A DNA stretch of 64,000 nt from Labrenzia sp. DG1229 (GCF_000521215.1 NZ_KI928919.1:806104-870103); one strand, 5' to 3'. Shown: positions 24,306 to 32,558, numbered from the stretch's first letter. The notes: a model not told the origin generated them from the letters alone. Program-made: numbers and translations.

Positions 24306-25950
24306 AAAGGGCCTCCTTGAAGGGTGCCTCCCCGACCCGGCGATATGCGTCCAGGAAGGTTTCTTCCTTGCCGGATCGAAGGTCGAGATAGGTATCGACC
24401 AGCTTTTCAATTGCATCGATGACTTCCTCGGAAGAAAAGCCGCGACCGACGATTTCACCGATGGAAGCATTCTCGTTGGCCGAACCACCGAGCGTTACCT
24501 GGTAGAATTCCTCGCCCTTTTTCTCCAGACCGAGAATGCCGATATGACCGACATGGTGGTGGCCACAGGCATTGATGCAGCCGGAGATCTTGATCTTGAG
24601 TTCGCCGATTTCCGCCTGGCGCTCTGCCGTGCCGAAGCGTTCGGAAATGCGCTGTGCCACCGGGATAGAGCGCGCCGTTGCCAGGGCACAATAGTCCATA
24701 CCCGGGCAGGCGATGATGTCGGTGATGAGACCGGCGTTGCCTTCGGCGATTTCGGCGGCAGCCAGCCGGTCGTAGATCGCAGGCACATCATCGAGCTTCA
24801 CATGCGGCAGGATTACGTTCTGCTCGTGGCTGATGCGGAGTTCGTCATGGCCGTATTGTTCGGCCAGGTCCGCGATCACTTCCATCTGTGCATCAGATGC
24901 ATCGCCCGGGATACCACCAATCGGCTTCATGGAAAGCGTCACGGAAGTATAGCCCGGCACCCGGTGCGGGTTCAGGTTGTGCGCCAGGAACTGGGCAAAG
25001 GCGGCATCGGCATTCCGGCGTGCTTCGACAGCCTCGGAGGCAGACGGGCCGACTTCAAGCGGGGGCGGTGCGAAATAGGCCTCGATGCGACGGACTTCCT
25101 CGTCCGGCAGGCGCAGCACGCCGTAGCGGATCTTTTCGAATTCCGCTTCGATATCCGCCTTCAGTTCCTCCAGGCCGGTTTCGTGCACGAGAATCTTGAT
25201 GCGCGCCTTGTATTTGTTGTCGCGGCGGCCATAGCGGTTATAGACGCGCAGGATCGCTTCCGAATAGGCCAGAAGATCTTCCTCCGGCAGGTAGTCGCGC
25301 ACCTTGCGACCAATCATCGGCGTGCGTCCAAGACCACCGCCGACATAGACAACAAAACCGATCTCGCCATCATCATTCCGGGTCAGCTGCAGGCCGATGT
25401 CATGCACCTGCACAGCGGCCCGGTCGTTGGGCGCGCCGGTGATCGCGATCTTGAACTTGCGCGGCAGGAACGAAAACTCCGGATGCAGAGACGACCACTG
25501 ACGCAGAATTTCCGCGTAGGGGCGCGGGTCTGCGATCTCGTCGGCGGCCGCGCCGGCAAAGTGGTCAGCCGTCACGTTTCGAATGCAGTTGCCGGATGTC
25601 TGAATGGCGTGCATTTCCACTTCCGCCAGTTCTTCCAGGATCTTCGGCGTGTCTTCCAGCTTTGGCCAGTTGAACTGAATGTTCTGGCGCGTCGTGAAGT
25701 GGCCGTACCCCTTGTCGTAGGTGCGCGCGATATGCGCGAGCTTGCGCATCTGGCGACCGTTCAAAGTGCCATAGGGAATGGCAACCCGCAGCATGTAGGC
25801 ATGCAGCTGGAGATAGAGACCGTTCATCAGGCGAAGAGGCTTGAACTCGTCTTCCGACAATTCGCCCGCAAGGCGGCGCCGGACCTGGTCCTTGAATTGC
25901 TCGGTGCGCTGATTGACAAAACTCGCGTCAAATTCGTCGTAGCGGTACAT
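24292..25950 (-). CDS. cysI: Nitrite/sulfite reductase hemoprotein (sulfite reductase)
   Basis: A 552-residue siroheme-[4Fe-4S] reductase that takes sulfite to sulfide with six electrons. Two ferredoxin-like half-domains and two catalytic domains are visible. Key motifs are TRQNIQFNW and SGNCIRNVTADHFAG in the first half. The cluster cysteines are in CPGMDYC (Cys-x5-Cys) and CINAC (Cys-x3-Cys). The length matches alphaproteobacterial CysI. No flavoprotein CysJ gene is present, so electrons probably come from ferredoxin or another donor. It is the third gene of the operon and overlaps cysH by 14 bp. Confidence 0.9.
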   Translation of the reverse strand: MYRYDEFDASFVNQRTEQFKDQVRRRLAGELSEDEFKPLRLMNGLYLQLHAYMLRVAIPYGTLNGRQMRKLAHIARTYDKGYGHFTTRQNIQFNWPKLEDTPKILEELAEVEMHAIQTSGNCIRNVTADHFAGAAADEIADPRPYAEILRQWSSLHPEFSFLPRKFKIAITGAPNDRAAVQVHDIGLQLTRNDDGEIGFVVYVGGGLGRTPMIGRKVRDYLPEEDLLAYSEAILRVYNRYGRRDNKYKARIKILVHETGLEELKADIEAEFEKIRYGVLRLPDEEVRRIEAYFAPPPLEVGPSASEAVEARRNADAAFAQFLAHNLNPHRVPGYTSVTLSMKPIGGIPGDASDAQMEVIADLAEQYGHDELRISHEQNVILPHVKLDDVPAIYDRLAAAEIAEGNAGLITDIIACPGMDYCALATARSIPVAQRISERFGTAERQAEIGELKIKISGCINACGHHHVGHIGILGLEKKGEEFYQVTLGGSANENASIGEIVGRGFSSEEVIDAIEKLVDTYLDLRSGKEETFLDAYRRVGEAPFKEALYGAA

Positions 25951-26018
25951 CTTGAACTCTCCTAGCAGGCGCTGCCGTTTTCGATTTTTCCGGCGCTGCC
26001 TTTCCCTGTTGTCTTTTT

Positions 26019-26318
26019 TCAGGCCGATACGGCCTGGGCCTGTTTACCGAACTGCGGGTGGGTGGTCGGACCGGCGGCCCGGATGCGCTCACGCAGGCGG
26101 ACCGGCACAATCACGCCGTCCTCCAGTGTCACGTCCATTTCGTAGACGCTGACGACTTCCTGGTTTTTCTCGGCCTCCTGGCCGATGGCCAGCCCTTCCG
26201 CGACCTGGTCCTTGCCGTCGAAAGTTCTGGCCAGCGTGATGCGCTCGACCCAGCTGCCGTTTTCGCCGAGCCAGACAACGTCGCCGTTCAGCAGGCGGTT
26301 GGCGGTGATGACTTTCAT
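26019..26318 (-). CDS. DUF2849 domain-containing protein
   Basis: A 99-residue protein of the DUF2849 family, recognised by its start (KVITANRLLNGDVVWLGENGSW) and by its place between cysG and cysI in alphaproteobacteria. It is a small, mostly beta soluble protein with no signal peptide. Its function has not been established, but the strict association with sulfite reductase genes suggests an accessory role. It lies 18 bp after the cysG C-terminal frame and 68 bp before cysI. The start at 26318 is preceded by GAGAG. Confidence 0.8.
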   Translation of the reverse strand: MKVITANRLLNGDVVWLGENGSWVERITLARTFDGKDQVAEGLAIGQEAEKNQEVVSVYEMDVTLEDGVIVPVRLRERIRAAGPTTHPQFGKQAQAVSA

Positions 26319-26336
26319 TGCGTCTACTCTCTTTCG

Positions 26337-27188
26337 TCAGGCAACTGCGGCGCGGGCCACGTCAAGCGGCACCAGCGTTTCGGCCTTGTGCAGGGCGGCG
26401 TGGCCAACGGCCTCGCCTATGACTATGAGGACCGGGCCTTCGATTTCCGCACGGTTCGACAAAACCGCGAGTTCGGAAAGCGTTCCGGCAAAAAGGCGTT
26501 CATCCGCATGAGCGGCATTTTCCACGACCGCGACCGGGGTTTGCGGCTTCAGGCCCGCGCCGATCATCTTGTCGGCAACCGCGGCTGCAACAGTGCGTCC
26601 CATGTAGACGGCGACGGTCGCGCCTTTCAGCGCAAGACCGGCCCAATCCGGCAGCGTCTCGGACTTGGCGTTGTGGCCGGTTGCAAAAACAAGGTTGGAG
26701 GCCACTCCCCGCAGGGTCAGAGGGATCTGGGCCGAGGCGGCCGCGGCAAAGGCTGCCGTGACGCCGGGGACGATCTCAAATCCGATCCCGCCTGCGCGTA
26801 GCGCCTCCATTTCCTCTGCGGCCCTGCCGAATATCATCGGATCGCCGGCCTTCAGGCGAACAACTTTCAAACCCTTCGTACCCAACTCCACGAGCAGATC
26901 GCAGATCTCGGTCTGCGCGACGGAATGGGCCCCCTTGCGCTTGCCGACGGAAATTCGCTCCGCGTCTCGGCGCCCCATGGAGACAACACCCGCCGGAACC
27001 AGGGCGTCATGAACGATCACATCTGCTTCCTGCAAAAGCCGTTGCGCCCTGAGGGTCAGGAGGTCTTCCGCGCCAGGGCCGGCTCCGGCCAGCCAGACAA
27101 AACCGGGCTCGTCGGCCATGCCGTTCAGCAGTCGTTGTGCATCGGCACGGGCTGCATCCGGCTTGCCGGCATAAAGATTTGTCGCCAC
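26337..27188 (-). CDS. cysG: CysG C-terminal part: uroporphyrinogen-III C-methyltransferase
   Basis: This frame encodes the SAM-dependent methyltransferase half of siroheme synthase, which converts uroporphyrinogen III to precorrin-2. Motifs are VWLAGAGPGAEDLLTLRA, VGKRKGAHS, RLKAGDPMIFGR and the PGVTAAFAAAA loop. The first residues (GTG at 27188, then ATNLYAGK) are the direct continuation of the CysG linker. The upstream frame at 27125-27799 encodes the N-terminal half, and the two overlap in different frames. One extra base at the AAAA run at 27199-27202 would join them. If the shift is real, this half could only be made by re-initiation or frameshifting. The 19-bp gap to DUF2849 keeps it in the operon. 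Confidence 0.85.
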   Translation of the reverse strand: MATNLYAGKPDAARADAQRLLNGMADEPGFVWLAGAGPGAEDLLTLRAQRLLQEADVIVHDALVPAGVVSMGRRDAERISVGKRKGAHSVAQTEICDLLVELGTKGLKVVRLKAGDPMIFGRAAEEMEALRAGGIGFEIVPGVTAAFAAAASAQIPLTLRGVASNLVFATGHNAKSETLPDWAGLALKGATVAVYMGRTVAAAVADKMIGAGLKPQTPVAVVENAAHADERLFAGTLSELAVLSNRAEIEGPVLIVIGEAVGHAALHKAETLVPLDVARAAVA

Positions 27189-27799
27189 GGAACCGGAGAA
27201 AACCGGGCCCAGAAATTGCGTCGCAGCCCGCCGTCGGTAATTACCTTGGAGGCTGCATCGCGAAAACTTTCAGCAAGACGCGCCAACTGCCCGGTTGCCC
27301 GCGGCAGCATCGCCTCGATGCGGGCGCGGAGGTGGCGGGACAGAACCGGGCCGACACCGGTGGAGGTAATTGCTACGGCGATCGGCGCCCGATTGACCAG
27401 GGCACCGGTGTAGAAGTCGCAGAGTTCCGGCTTGTCGACCGCATTCACGGGAACACCCATGATCCGGGCCGCGTCAACGACGGCCTTGTCGAGGTTCCAG
27501 TTTTCCTGGGCGGTAAACACCAGGGCCGCACCGTTCAAATGTGCAGGACGAAAACCTTCCGCGACGTGCTCGGCTTCGAAGAGGTCGATCGCCTCACGCA
27601 GGTCCTGCTCGACGGTGTTGGAGATCACGACAATCTTTGCGTTGGTTTCGCCCAGCAGCCGCACCTTGGCGGCGGCCTCGGCGCCATGGCCAACCACGAG
27701 CACCCGTCTGCCCGCGACCTTCATGAACGCGGGAAACACGTCGAGCCGGTCTTCCGGCTTTTTCAGCGTTTTGACTATGTCACCGCGACGACTGGCCAT
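27125..27799 (-). CDS. cysG: CysG N-terminal part: precorrin-2 dehydrogenase/sirohydrochlorin ferrochelatase
   Basis: This frame starts at the ATG at 27799 and encodes the NAD-binding half of siroheme synthase, which oxidises precorrin-2 and inserts iron. It contains RRVLVVGHGAEAAAKVRLL near the start, NAVDKPELCDFYTGALVNR, and the ITSTGVGPVLSRHLRARIE segment. After RRNFWARF the frame loses family similarity and stops at 27125, while the family sequence continues in the frame of the neighbouring entry. The break lies in a four-T run on the coding strand (27199-27202). It is the first gene of the sulfate-reduction operon. Siroheme made here would serve the sulfite reductase encoded downstream. 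Confidence 0.85.
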   Translation of the reverse strand: MASRRGDIVKTLKKPEDRLDVFPAFMKVAGRRVLVVGHGAEAAAKVRLLGETNAKIVVISNTVEQDLREAIDLFEAEHVAEGFRPAHLNGAALVFTAQENWNLDKAVVDAARIMGVPVNAVDKPELCDFYTGALVNRAPIAVAITSTGVGPVLSRHLRARIEAMLPRATGQLARLAESFRDAASKVITDGGLRRNFWARFSPVPWRQIFMPASRMQPVPMHNDC

Positions 27800-28059
27800 C
27801 TTCAAGGGTCTCCAATCCCAGATTGATGGCCTTAATGTAATTTGCCCCCTCCGGAAGTTCCGGGCACCGGTTTTCAAAGCTCGGCTCGGAAGAGGAATAG
27901 TTTTTTCAAGCTGAGCCGTTTGGCCGATTCCCGTTCCAGAACGCGCAGCCAAGACAGTGTTCCCGGAGACGCCAGCAGCTAAATCGTTCAGTTTTTCCAA
28001 GGAACTGGCCGAGCCCCGGTCGTCCGTGGCGCTGCTGCCACCCAGAGTCCGGGCCGTTG

Positions 28060-28288
28060 GTTCAGAGTGACCTGGACCGATCCCGGATCAAGTCCGGGAC
28101 GGCACAGTTTTCGTTGCGCATCCAAGATCCCGAATATCAGTGCGCGAACCTGTATGACGTCATCACGGACGCAGCGCAGCGGAGATCCGGGATCGAGACC
28201 GCACGGCACCGTGCGGATTGCTTCCAGCACAAACGGCCGCTTGCGGCTCCCCGGTCACGGCCCGCGCTTCGCGTCGCCGGATGACAGC
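28060..28288. repeat. Dispersed intergenic repeat, copy 1
   Basis: A palindrome-rich stretch, including TCCCGGA/TCCGGGA at 28081-28099. It ends with a segment (28213-28287) of GCTTCC-CAC-AAACGGCCGCTTG-GGCT-CCGGT-GCGCTTCGCGT-GCCGGATGAC pattern, repeated with roughly 80 percent identity at 28894-28967. Such GATC/ATGAC-type elements are non-coding repeats common in proteobacterial genomes. The 3' end of the neighbouring membrane-protein gene runs into it. Together with the sequence back to 27800 it fills the gap between cysG and that gene, and I see no gene there. Confidence 0.55.
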
Positions 28289-28761
28289 AAAATCATAAGA
28301 GCACTATCCCAAGACACAATGGAGACAAAAACGATCAGAGTGATCAGTCCTGTCAATCCTGACAGACCGATCGTCCACACGTCGAATAAAAGCATCGGTC
28401 GTCCGCTAAAGTAAGGGAATACCGCTGGTGAAGACGTGTAGGTCGCAACCCACGGAAGTGGGCCATCAACAACACGCTTGATGTCGGTTCTGATTGACCA
28501 TGCCGAATACACCAACCCGCCAACACTTATAAAAAGGAAAGCATAGAACCCGGTCCACACAGACAAAATTAGGCCCAAAAGCAGAGGACCAATCGCGCTA
28601 ATGAAATAATGAACGAAATCGACCAACTCTTCATTTGAAGGTAAAAATTTACTTTTCGGTTTTCTATAAAATGGCGGCCAACCCATACTGACTTGCCACG
28701 CCAAGCTCCAGTAAATGAAGGTAGAAACAGATATTCCAATGAAAAAAATCTTTATCATCAT
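28255..28761 (-). CDS. Hypothetical AT-rich membrane protein
   Basis: A 168-residue protein with about four hydrophobic helices (residues 3-22, 48-70, 73-90 and 128-155). It starts with MMIKIFFIGISVSTFIYWSL and has a cytoplasmic-like KPKSKFLPSNEE loop. No known family is recognised. The gene is clearly richer in A and T than its neighbours and lies between copies of intergenic repeats. Its last ten or so codons (SSGDAKRGP) are encoded by the repeat at 28213-28287, so the original C-terminus may have been replaced. It could be a recently acquired or decaying gene. Confidence 0.5.
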   Translation of the reverse strand: MMIKIFFIGISVSTFIYWSLAWQVSMGWPPFYRKPKSKFLPSNEELVDFVHYFISAIGPLLLGLILSVWTGFYAFLFISVGGLVYSAWSIRTDIKRVVDGPLPWVATYTSSPAVFPYFSGRPMLLFDVWTIGLSGLTGLITLIVFVSIVSWDSALMILLSSGDAKRGP

Positions 28762-28867
28762 CTGTTTCTAGCGACCAAAAGACACCCTCACAACACCGCA
28801 CAATAAACAGACTTAAAGTTGTTCGGCAGCAACCTTACCAGAGTCATCATGGCTAAGCGTAACGGAG

Positions 28868-28968
28868 ATACCGGATCGGCAAGGCACAGCGACTGGGTTG
28901 CTTCCCGCACAAAACGGCCGCTTGTGGCTCTCCGGTCCCGGCTAGCGCTTCGCGTGGCCGGATGACGG
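28868..28968. repeat. Dispersed intergenic repeat, copy 2
   Basis: A segment related to copy 1 at 28213-28287. The shared core is GCTTCC-GCACAAA-CGGCCGCTTG, then GCGCTTCGCGT, ending in GCCGGATGAC. It lies in the 415-bp gap between the AT-rich membrane-protein gene and the thiolase, which contains no gene I can support. Confidence 0.55.
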
Positions 28969-28999
28969 TGGATGTTTTTCGTCTCACGGCAATCCAGTT

Positions 29000-29115
29000 G
29001 TCATCCCTGCGCAGGCAGGGATCCAGTAATCACGGGGCTCAACTCAGTGCCAATTACCTCAAGTTACAGACTGCTGGTTCCCGGTCTTGCCGCTGGCGCG
29101 TCAAACCGAGATGAC
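29000..29115. repeat. GTCAT...ATGAC intergenic element, copy A
   Basis: An element of about 116 bp with inverted termini GTCAT and ATGAC. Near the left end is the hairpin ATCCCTGC-GCAG-GCAGGGAT (29003-29022) followed by CCAG, and near the right end TCCCGGTCTTGCCGC. A related element lies at 46294-46408. The GTCATCCCTGCGCAGGCAGGGATC motif type is a widespread bacterial intergenic repeat; no coding function is seen. Confidence 0.55.
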
Positions 29116-29176
29116 AACAGAGGCTCAGTCATAAAGCGCAAGGAAATCGCCAATATTGAACTTTGCAATCGGTTGC

Positions 29177-30343
29177 CTACCGCGTCGCCTGCATTATCGA
29201 GACGAAGTTGGCGACGGCTGCACCGCCCATGTTGAAGATGCCGCCGATTTCGGCGTTCTTCACCTGAATGTCGCCTGCTGTGCCGGTGAGTTGCATGGCG
29301 GTGAGGACATGCATGGAGACACCGGTTGCACCGATCGGATGACCCTTGGACTTCAGGCCGCCCGACGGGTTGACCGGCAGCTTGCCGCCCATTTCGGTCC
29401 AGCCCTCCAGAATTGCCCGTGCGCCCTCGCCTTCAGACGTCAGGCCCATGGCCTCATATTCAATCAATTCGGCAATGGTGAAGCAATCGTGGGTCTCGAC
29501 GAAGGAGAGATCCTCCAGTGCAAGATTGGCATCGCCCAGCGCTTCGCCCCAAGCTTTCGAACAGCCCTCGAACTTCAGAATATCGCGGCGGGACATCGGC
29601 AGGAAATCCTGGACATGGGCCATGCCGCGGAAGGCAACAGCCTTCTTCATGCCGAGCGCGGTTACCGGGTCAGTGAGGACGAGCGCGGCCGCACCGTCGG
29701 ACACCAGCGAGCAGTCCGTGCGTTTCAGGGGACCGGCAACAAATGGGTTCTTTTCACTTTCCGCGCGGCAGAAGTCGAAACCAAGATCCTTGCGCATCTG
29801 CGCATAAGGATTGCCAACGCCGTTCTTGTGGTTCTTGGCCGCAATTTTTGCCAACGCATCCGACTGGTCTCCGAATTTCTGGAAATACCCATCGGCGATC
29901 TTGCCGAAAACGCCGGCGAAACCGGCCGGCGTGTCGCCTTCTTCCTTCAGGTAGGAAGCCTTCAGAAGGTTCTTGCCAATTTCAGGGCCCGGTGTGGTGG
30001 TCATCTGTTCCACGCCGACCACAAGCACAATCCTTGCATCTCCGGAGGCAATCGCCCGCACACCCTGGTGCACGGCGGCAGACCCGGTCGCGCAGGCGTT
30101 TTCAACCCGCGTGGCTGGCTTGAAACGCAGTGCGGGATCAGCCTGCAGAACCAGGGAGGCGGTAAAGTCCTGAACGGAAAACCCGGCGTTGAAGTGACCG
30201 AGCAGGATCTCGTCGACGTCTTCTGGTGCAATCCCGGCATCGTGAATGGCATCAACCGCCACCTTGACGATCATGCTTTCAACGGTTTCTTCGGCGTGCT
30301 TGCCAAAGGGCATGTGCGCCCATCCCACCATCGCTGCCGTCAT
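29177..30343 (-). CDS. Acetyl-CoA acetyltransferase/SCP2-type thiolase
   Basis: A 388-residue thiolase-superfamily protein. The nucleophilic cysteine lies in VENACATGSAA (near residue 88), and the conserved histidine motifs are HDCFTIAEL and GGLKSKGHPIGATG. Sequence style and length match the SCP2-type thiolases that act on acyl-CoA chains, often in lipid or sterol degradation. The classical C-terminal CxG cysteine is not seen; the chain ends in NMGGAAVANFV. I chose the ATG at 30343, with GGAGG 8 bases upstream, over the longer frame at 30391. It is a single gene, flanked by repeats on one side and the AT-rich intergenic region on the other, so its pathway is not clear from context. Confidence 0.85.
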   Translation of the reverse strand: MTAAMVGWAHMPFGKHAEETVESMIVKVAVDAIHDAGIAPEDVDEILLGHFNAGFSVQDFTASLVLQADPALRFKPATRVENACATGSAAVHQGVRAIASGDARIVLVVGVEQMTTTPGPEIGKNLLKASYLKEEGDTPAGFAGVFGKIADGYFQKFGDQSDALAKIAAKNHKNGVGNPYAQMRKDLGFDFCRAESEKNPFVAGPLKRTDCSLVSDGAAALVLTDPVTALGMKKAVAFRGMAHVQDFLPMSRRDILKFEGCSKAWGEALGDANLALEDLSFVETHDCFTIAELIEYEAMGLTSEGEGARAILEGWTEMGGKLPVNPSGGLKSKGHPIGATGVSMHVLTAMQLTGTAGDIQVKNAEIGGIFNMGGAAVANFVSIMQATR

Positions 30344-30520
30344 GAGATTTCCTCCAAATGAGCCTGTTGAGCGGAAAGGGCATCCCGGCACGGGCCATCA
30401 GAAGCTGACCGGCCTGATGTCCACCTTACGGACACTTCGCTGTCCGGGACAGTCCCAGCTTCCATGCTGCTTTGCAAGAAGAAATTGACCTTTACGTCAT
30501 TAATTTCTTATTATCTCTTT

Positions 30521-30735
30521 TTTTTCAATTATTTATATATAGTCAAAAACTTGATTTCTCATCCGCCCAACCAATCACGGATCGTCGGCATTTAGAAAAA
30601 CGACGGCTGACGACGATCTGTTTCATAGCACTGTCACGTTTACCGGGTAACTGCATCCCCGTTGGAGAAAGACATTATTCTATCGCATTTTATCGCATCG
30701 CCGGTTCTGCCCAGCAGGACCGGCTTTTTACTTTT
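30521..30735 (+). ncRNA. Candidate small RNA
   Basis: A good sigma-70-like promoter, TTGACC (30485-30490), an 18-base spacer and TATTAT (30509-30514), would start transcription near 30521. About 180 bases later a strong terminator appears: an 11-bp stem (30700-30710 with 30714-30724, one wobble), a 3-base loop and TTTTT at the end. No + strand gene lies upstream for this terminator to serve. A transcript of about 210 bases is therefore plausible. No known RNA family is recognised, and the 5' end is a prediction. Confidence 0.4.
30700..30730 (+). terminator. Orphan rho-independent terminator
   Basis: GCCGGTTCTGC and GCAGGACCGGC form an 11-bp stem with a CCA loop, followed by TTTTTACTTTTTC. 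It points in the + direction inside an intergenic region without an upstream + strand gene. Confidence 0.7.
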
Positions 30736-30835
30736 TCAACATCGGTTTTCCATGAATTGCCGCGCCCTCTTACACACGTGCACACGATTTTCTGAACAAT
30801 GTAACTTGACCTCATGATCCGCGGCCTATAGCGAT

Positions 30836-30849
30836 TCAAAGCGCTTTGA
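30836..30849. promoter_or_regulatory. LacI-family type operator upstream of the GH13 gene
   Basis: TCAAAGCGCTTTGA is a perfect 14-bp palindrome with a central CG, the form typical of LacI-family operators of sugar genes. It lies about 40 bases before the GH13 start and just downstream of a possible promoter (TTGACC at 30806 and TATAGC at 30827, with a short 15-base spacer). A repressor binding here would block transcription until a sugar inducer is present. Confidence 0.6.
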
Positions 30850-30887
30850 GTTATCAATCCGCGCGCGACGCGGAATGGAGACCGGGA

Positions 30888-32558
30888 ATGTTTGAAGAAG
30901 CCGAAACGGGCCAGGAGGCCGTCATGCCTGATACGAGGATCATAGGTTCGGACTGGTGGCGCGGTGCGGTGATCTACCAGATTTATCCGCGGTCCTTCAA
31001 CGACAGCAATGGAGACGGTATCGGTGACCTCAACGGGGTGACCGAACGCATGGATTACATTGCCTCGCTCGGTGTTGACGCCATCTGGTTGTCGCCGTTC
31101 TTCACCTCTCCCATGGACGATTTCGGGTATGATGTTTCGGACTATGAGGATGTCGACCCGATGTTCGGGACGCTGGCCGATTTCGACCGCATGACGAAGG
31201 CAGCTCACGAGCGCGGTCTCAAGGTCATGATCGATCTGGTGATCTCGCACACGTCCGATCAGCATCCCTGGTTCAAGGAAAGCCGGTCCTCGAAGGACAA
31301 TTCCAAAGCGGACTGGTTTGTCTGGGCCGATGCCAAGCCGGACGGCACGCCCCCCAACAACTGGCTGTCGCTCTTTGGTGGTCCCGCCTGGGAGTGGGAC
31401 AGCCGGCGCTGCCAGTATTACATGCACAATTTCCTGGCGAGCCAGCCGGATCTCAATTTCCACAATGGAGATGTCCAGGATGCCGTTCTGGACGTGGCAA
31501 GGTTCTGGCTTGATCGCGGTGTCGACGGCTTCCGTCTGGACACGGTGAACTTCTACTTCCACGATGCGGATCTCAGGGACAATCCACCGCTCAGCGCCGG
31601 TGAAGCACCGTCAACGGTTGATCCGACCAACCCTTACGGTTTTCAGGATCATCTTTATGACAAGACCCGGCCGGAAAACCTCGTGTTCCTGGAAAGGTTC
31701 CGGGCGCTGCTGGACAAATATCCCGGATCGACCTCCGTGGGTGAAATCGGTGCGGACGGCCAGGCCGTCGAACTGACTGCCGCCTATACGGAAGCAGACA
31801 AGCGCATCCACATGGCCTACAGCTTCGATCTTCTCACGCCACAGCATTCGGCATCGTATGTCCGCCGTATCGTCGAGGACATGAACGCGGAAATAGGGTC
31901 GGGCTGGGCCAGCTGGGCCCTGTCGAACCATGATGTCAAACGGGTTGCGACACGCTGGGGAGAAGGCAAGGACGTCTCCAGGTTCGCGCCACTTGTTACC
32001 GCACTTTGCGCGTCATTGCGCGGAACACCTTGCCTCTACCAGGGAGAAGAACTCGGTCTGACACAGGCTGACGTCCCGTTCGAGAAACTTCAGGATCCCT
32101 ATGGCATTCGCTTCTGGCCGGAATACAAGGGCCGCGATGGTTGCCGCACTCCGATGCCATGGGTAAAGGACAATGCCAATGCGGGCTTTTCGGAGGTAGA
32201 GCCCTGGCTCCCCGTTGCCCCTGAACATCTTGCGCTTGCGGCATTCGAACAGGACAAGGACGAGGCGTCGACCCTTTGCAGGAACCGCGCTTTTTTCAAT
32301 TGGCGGCAGAACAAAACCGCTCTCAAGAAGGGTGACATGGTGTTCCTTGAAAGCAGCGACGAGACGCTTGTCTTCACCCGGAGTTACAGAAACGAGATGA
32401 TCCTCTGCGCCTTCAATCTGGCCGACGAGAAGGTGACGATAACCCTTGACGGTCTCGATCTGGAAAATCTCAACGCACCGGGCTTTGCAGGTACGATCCA
32501 GGGCAATGAGATTGCACTCGGTGGCCTCGATGCAGCCTTTGCCAGAATAATTTCCTGA
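30888..32558 (+). CDS. GH13 alpha-glucosidase (oligo-1,6-glucosidase/alpha-glucosidase type)
   Basis: A 556-residue GH13 TIM-barrel hydrolase without a signal peptide, so it acts in the cytoplasm on imported alpha-glucosides. The four conserved regions are visible: DLVISHTSDQHPWF, GFRLDTVNF with the nucleophile Asp218, SVGEIG with the acid/base Glu286, and LSNHDVKR with Asp349. The early YQIYPRSFNDSNGDGIGDL motif is characteristic of alpha-glucosidases and oligo-1,6-glucosidases. I used the ATG at 30888 (GGAG upstream); a second good start with AGGAGG is at 30924. The LacI-type operator upstream suggests sugar-dependent repression, but no sugar transporter genes are adjacent. Confidence 0.85.
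   Translation: MFEEAETGQEAVMPDTRIIGSDWWRGAVIYQIYPRSFNDSNGDGIGDLNGVTERMDYIASLGVDAIWLSPFFTSPMDDFGYDVSDYEDVDPMFGTLADFDRMTKAAHERGLKVMIDLVISHTSDQHPWFKESRSSKDNSKADWFVWADAKPDGTPPNNWLSLFGGPAWEWDSRRCQYYMHNFLASQPDLNFHNGDVQDAVLDVARFWLDRGVDGFRLDTVNFYFHDADLRDNPPLSAGEAPSTVDPTNPYGFQDHLYDKTRPENLVFLERFRALLDKYPGSTSVGEIGADGQAVELTAAYTEADKRIHMAYSFDLLTPQHSASYVRRIVEDMNAEIGSGWASWALSNHDVKRVATRWGEGKDVSRFAPLVTALCASLRGTPCLYQGEELGLTQADVPFEKLQDPYGIRFWPEYKGRDGCRTPMPWVKDNANAGFSEVEPWLPVAPEHLALAAFEQDKDEASTLCRNRAFFNWRQNKTALKKGDMVFLESSDETLVFTRSYRNEMILCAFNLADEKVTITLDGLDLENLNAPGFAGTIQGNEIALGGLDAAFARIIS

Larger units (their letters stand above)
30344..30887. other. Long AT-rich intergenic region
   Basis: There are 544 bases without a supported protein gene between the thiolase and the GH13 gene, which are divergent. 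The part around 30480-30560 is very AT-rich. It holds a promoter-like pair and a strong orphan terminator (see the small-RNA entry), the tandem TATCGCAT repeats at 30681-30698, and the LacI-type operator near 30836. An open frame at 30472-30795 runs through the terminator and looks non-coding. Confidence 0.6.

Noticed and set aside
24214-25965. A 583-codon + strand open frame
   Set aside because: It lies opposite cysI and the start of cysH, has no domain, and its composition fits a shadow of the GC-rich coding strand.
29156-30361. A 401-codon + strand open frame
   Set aside because: It mirrors the thiolase gene, which has clear catalytic motifs and a good ribosome-binding site.
30472-30795. 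Possible 107-residue + strand protein
   Set aside because: A strong terminator lies inside it and the composition is not protein-like, so a non-coding RNA is the better explanation.
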